A stretch of DNA of 64,000 nt from Coprinopsis marcescibilis (lineage: Eukaryota; Basidiomycota; Agaricomycetes; Agaricales; Psathyrellaceae). Within the stretch, counting starts at the first letter, position 1. Every line of letters begins with the position of its first letter. The notes under the pieces are model-generated. The model saw only the letters and a program-made list of their open reading frames with translations. It did not search any database and was not told the origin of the DNA. Shown piece after piece: positions 62,889 to 64,000 of the stretch. A program made the position numbers and the translations under genes. The stretch is taken from contig ML210184.1 in assembly GCA_004369085.1 (NCBI GenBank), positions 124,001-188,000 of the forward strand, written 5' to 3'.

Positions 62889-64000
62889 TCAAGATGCGTA
62901 GACTTCGGGTACGACAGGTACGAAATGGACGTAGAGATAATCCCGTAGATCAAAGTCGTAGAGCGACGGCCTAAAATTTAAGAGCATCGTCAGCAAAATG
63001 AATCATCGGTAACCTGCTCTCCGAGTGCCTTTTGGGTTCTGCTGCTCGGAGTTTGGGTCAAAGATACTCGATTATGGCTTTTGAGAGCAACTCGTGGTGT
63101 GGATATCAGGTCCATTCGTTCCGGCTGCAGATCCCTCCCACACAAGAGCTGGCCGCCTGGTCTTCAGTGGGCGTTCTGCGGTGCTCTGGGTCATAGTATT
63201 GATACATGCCGTAGATTGTGAGGTCTTGCAAGGCGGGGAGGCTGAGTGCGACACCCAGGAGTGAGCCCTGTCCAATTGCAATCAATATCGGAGTGTAGAT
63301 ATTAGCTTGCGAAAGGTTTTGGCCTACCACAGCTCCACGCAGTCCGATAGATACATCAGGAAGCTCAGCCAACGCTGATTCAATGTCATTTTCAGCATAA
63401 CCAGTATAGAACTTGTGGATTCCCATGAAGAATAAAGCGTGAACCAGATCGTTGTAGAGTATGCTTCGCGTCTTATGTCCCACAGCTGCTTGTACACGGA
63501 TTGTCGTGCCATTTCTGAAAGGACTCGCTATCGCCAAAGGCGATGCTGATATCCAAGCGAAGCGTAATATCTTGGAGATGGAGGCATGACCTCAAAGGTA
63601 CAGCCCATAAACGTTAAACGATCGTCGAACCCCAGTATCTGGTAATACTGACATACTGTCTATCAGGAGGATGTGAAGAACTTGGATGGTGGGGTCGATT
63701 ATAGGGATGATATACTGGAAGAATGTGGTCTCGGGGACTACTGTACCCCAGTCGTCGGCACCGACGATGGTGAATTTGCCGCGAGTAGCTTGTAGTGTCG
63801 ATAATGTCTTGAAATGTGATTCTAGAAGCAACAAGCGCTTTAATGATTTTGACCTTGCGAGGTACAAAAAGGAATCCGGGACAATGGTGTCGAGTGTTAT
63901 TTCCTTGAGGGTTGCCCGGGAATGTGAAAGGATGGACCATAATGCGGCGAATATTCTTCTGTTGCCTTTGCAGGGCGTAAAAAGAGAGGACGTTATGGCT
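62889..64000 (-). CDS. F-box/LRR-like protein, 5' part off window
   Basis: Partial gene running off the right edge. Minus-strand exons are recognisable by leucine-rich units: ALWSILSHSRATLKEITLD, SLKRLLLLESHFKTL, QVLHILLID spliced to a CLHLQDITLRLDISI block, then DIESALAELPDV and LPALQDLTIYG, ending with SLYDFDLRDYLYVHFVPVV and TGA at 62889-62891. The pattern matches C-terminal LRR parts of agaricomycete F-box proteins. Exon borders within 62960-63600 are not all resolved, and I cannot see the F-box itself, so the assignment rests on style of repeat only. Confidence 0.45.

Overview
The window is nuclear DNA of a filamentous basidiomycete, most probably an agaricomycete (mushroom-forming lineage). 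The evidence is genes packed on both strands and broken by many introns of about 45-65 bases with GT..AG ends, fungal-only families (Zn2Cys6 regulator, MUP1-type permease, Kre9/KNH-like GPI family), and DUF6535, a domain I know only from Agaricomycetes. I see no bacterial operons, CRISPR arrays, rRNA or tRNA genes. Where I give exon coordinates I checked that the exons join in one open frame; splice sites were placed by eye.

Layout. 1-8.2 kb: makorin-type E3 ligase (runs off the left edge), mitoribosomal protein mL44, an F-BAR/DEP/RhoGAP protein with a polyproline tail, and a divergent H2A.Z-like histone. 8.9-13.9 kb: M50B-like membrane protease, FIS1 and U2AF large subunit (the last two share a 176-bp divergent promoter). 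14.1-25.4 kb: two paralogous amidase-signature enzymes flanking a SAP-like nuclear protein, an unknown protein and a nitroreductase. 25.6-32 kb: COX23, an all-helical protein with one buried hydrophobic segment, a weakly coding 2.3-kb stretch, and Tsr4/PDCD2. 32.3-42 kb: an 18-exon Zn2Cys6 regulator, an Msc2-type zinc transporter with a His-rich loop, and an F-box/LRR-like protein. 43-50 kb: a truncated RNase-like gene copy and a 25-exon gene coding for DUF6535 plus a long HEAT-type repeat array (1,710 aa). 50.7-57.9 kb: SAGA subunit Ada1, DCAF4-like WD protein, MUP1-like permease. 58.3-64 kb: a secreted RNase T1/N1-like protein, a 674-bp inverted-repeat transposon, a Kre9/KNH-like secreted protein and an F-box/LRR-like gene running off the right edge.

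Most genes are single-copy housekeeping functions (mRNA splicing, transcription, ribosome assembly, mitochondrial fission and respiration). The accessory and more novel content is the DUF6535-HEAT gene, the RNase-like gene pair, the helical membrane-active-looking protein, the H2A variant and the TIR element.
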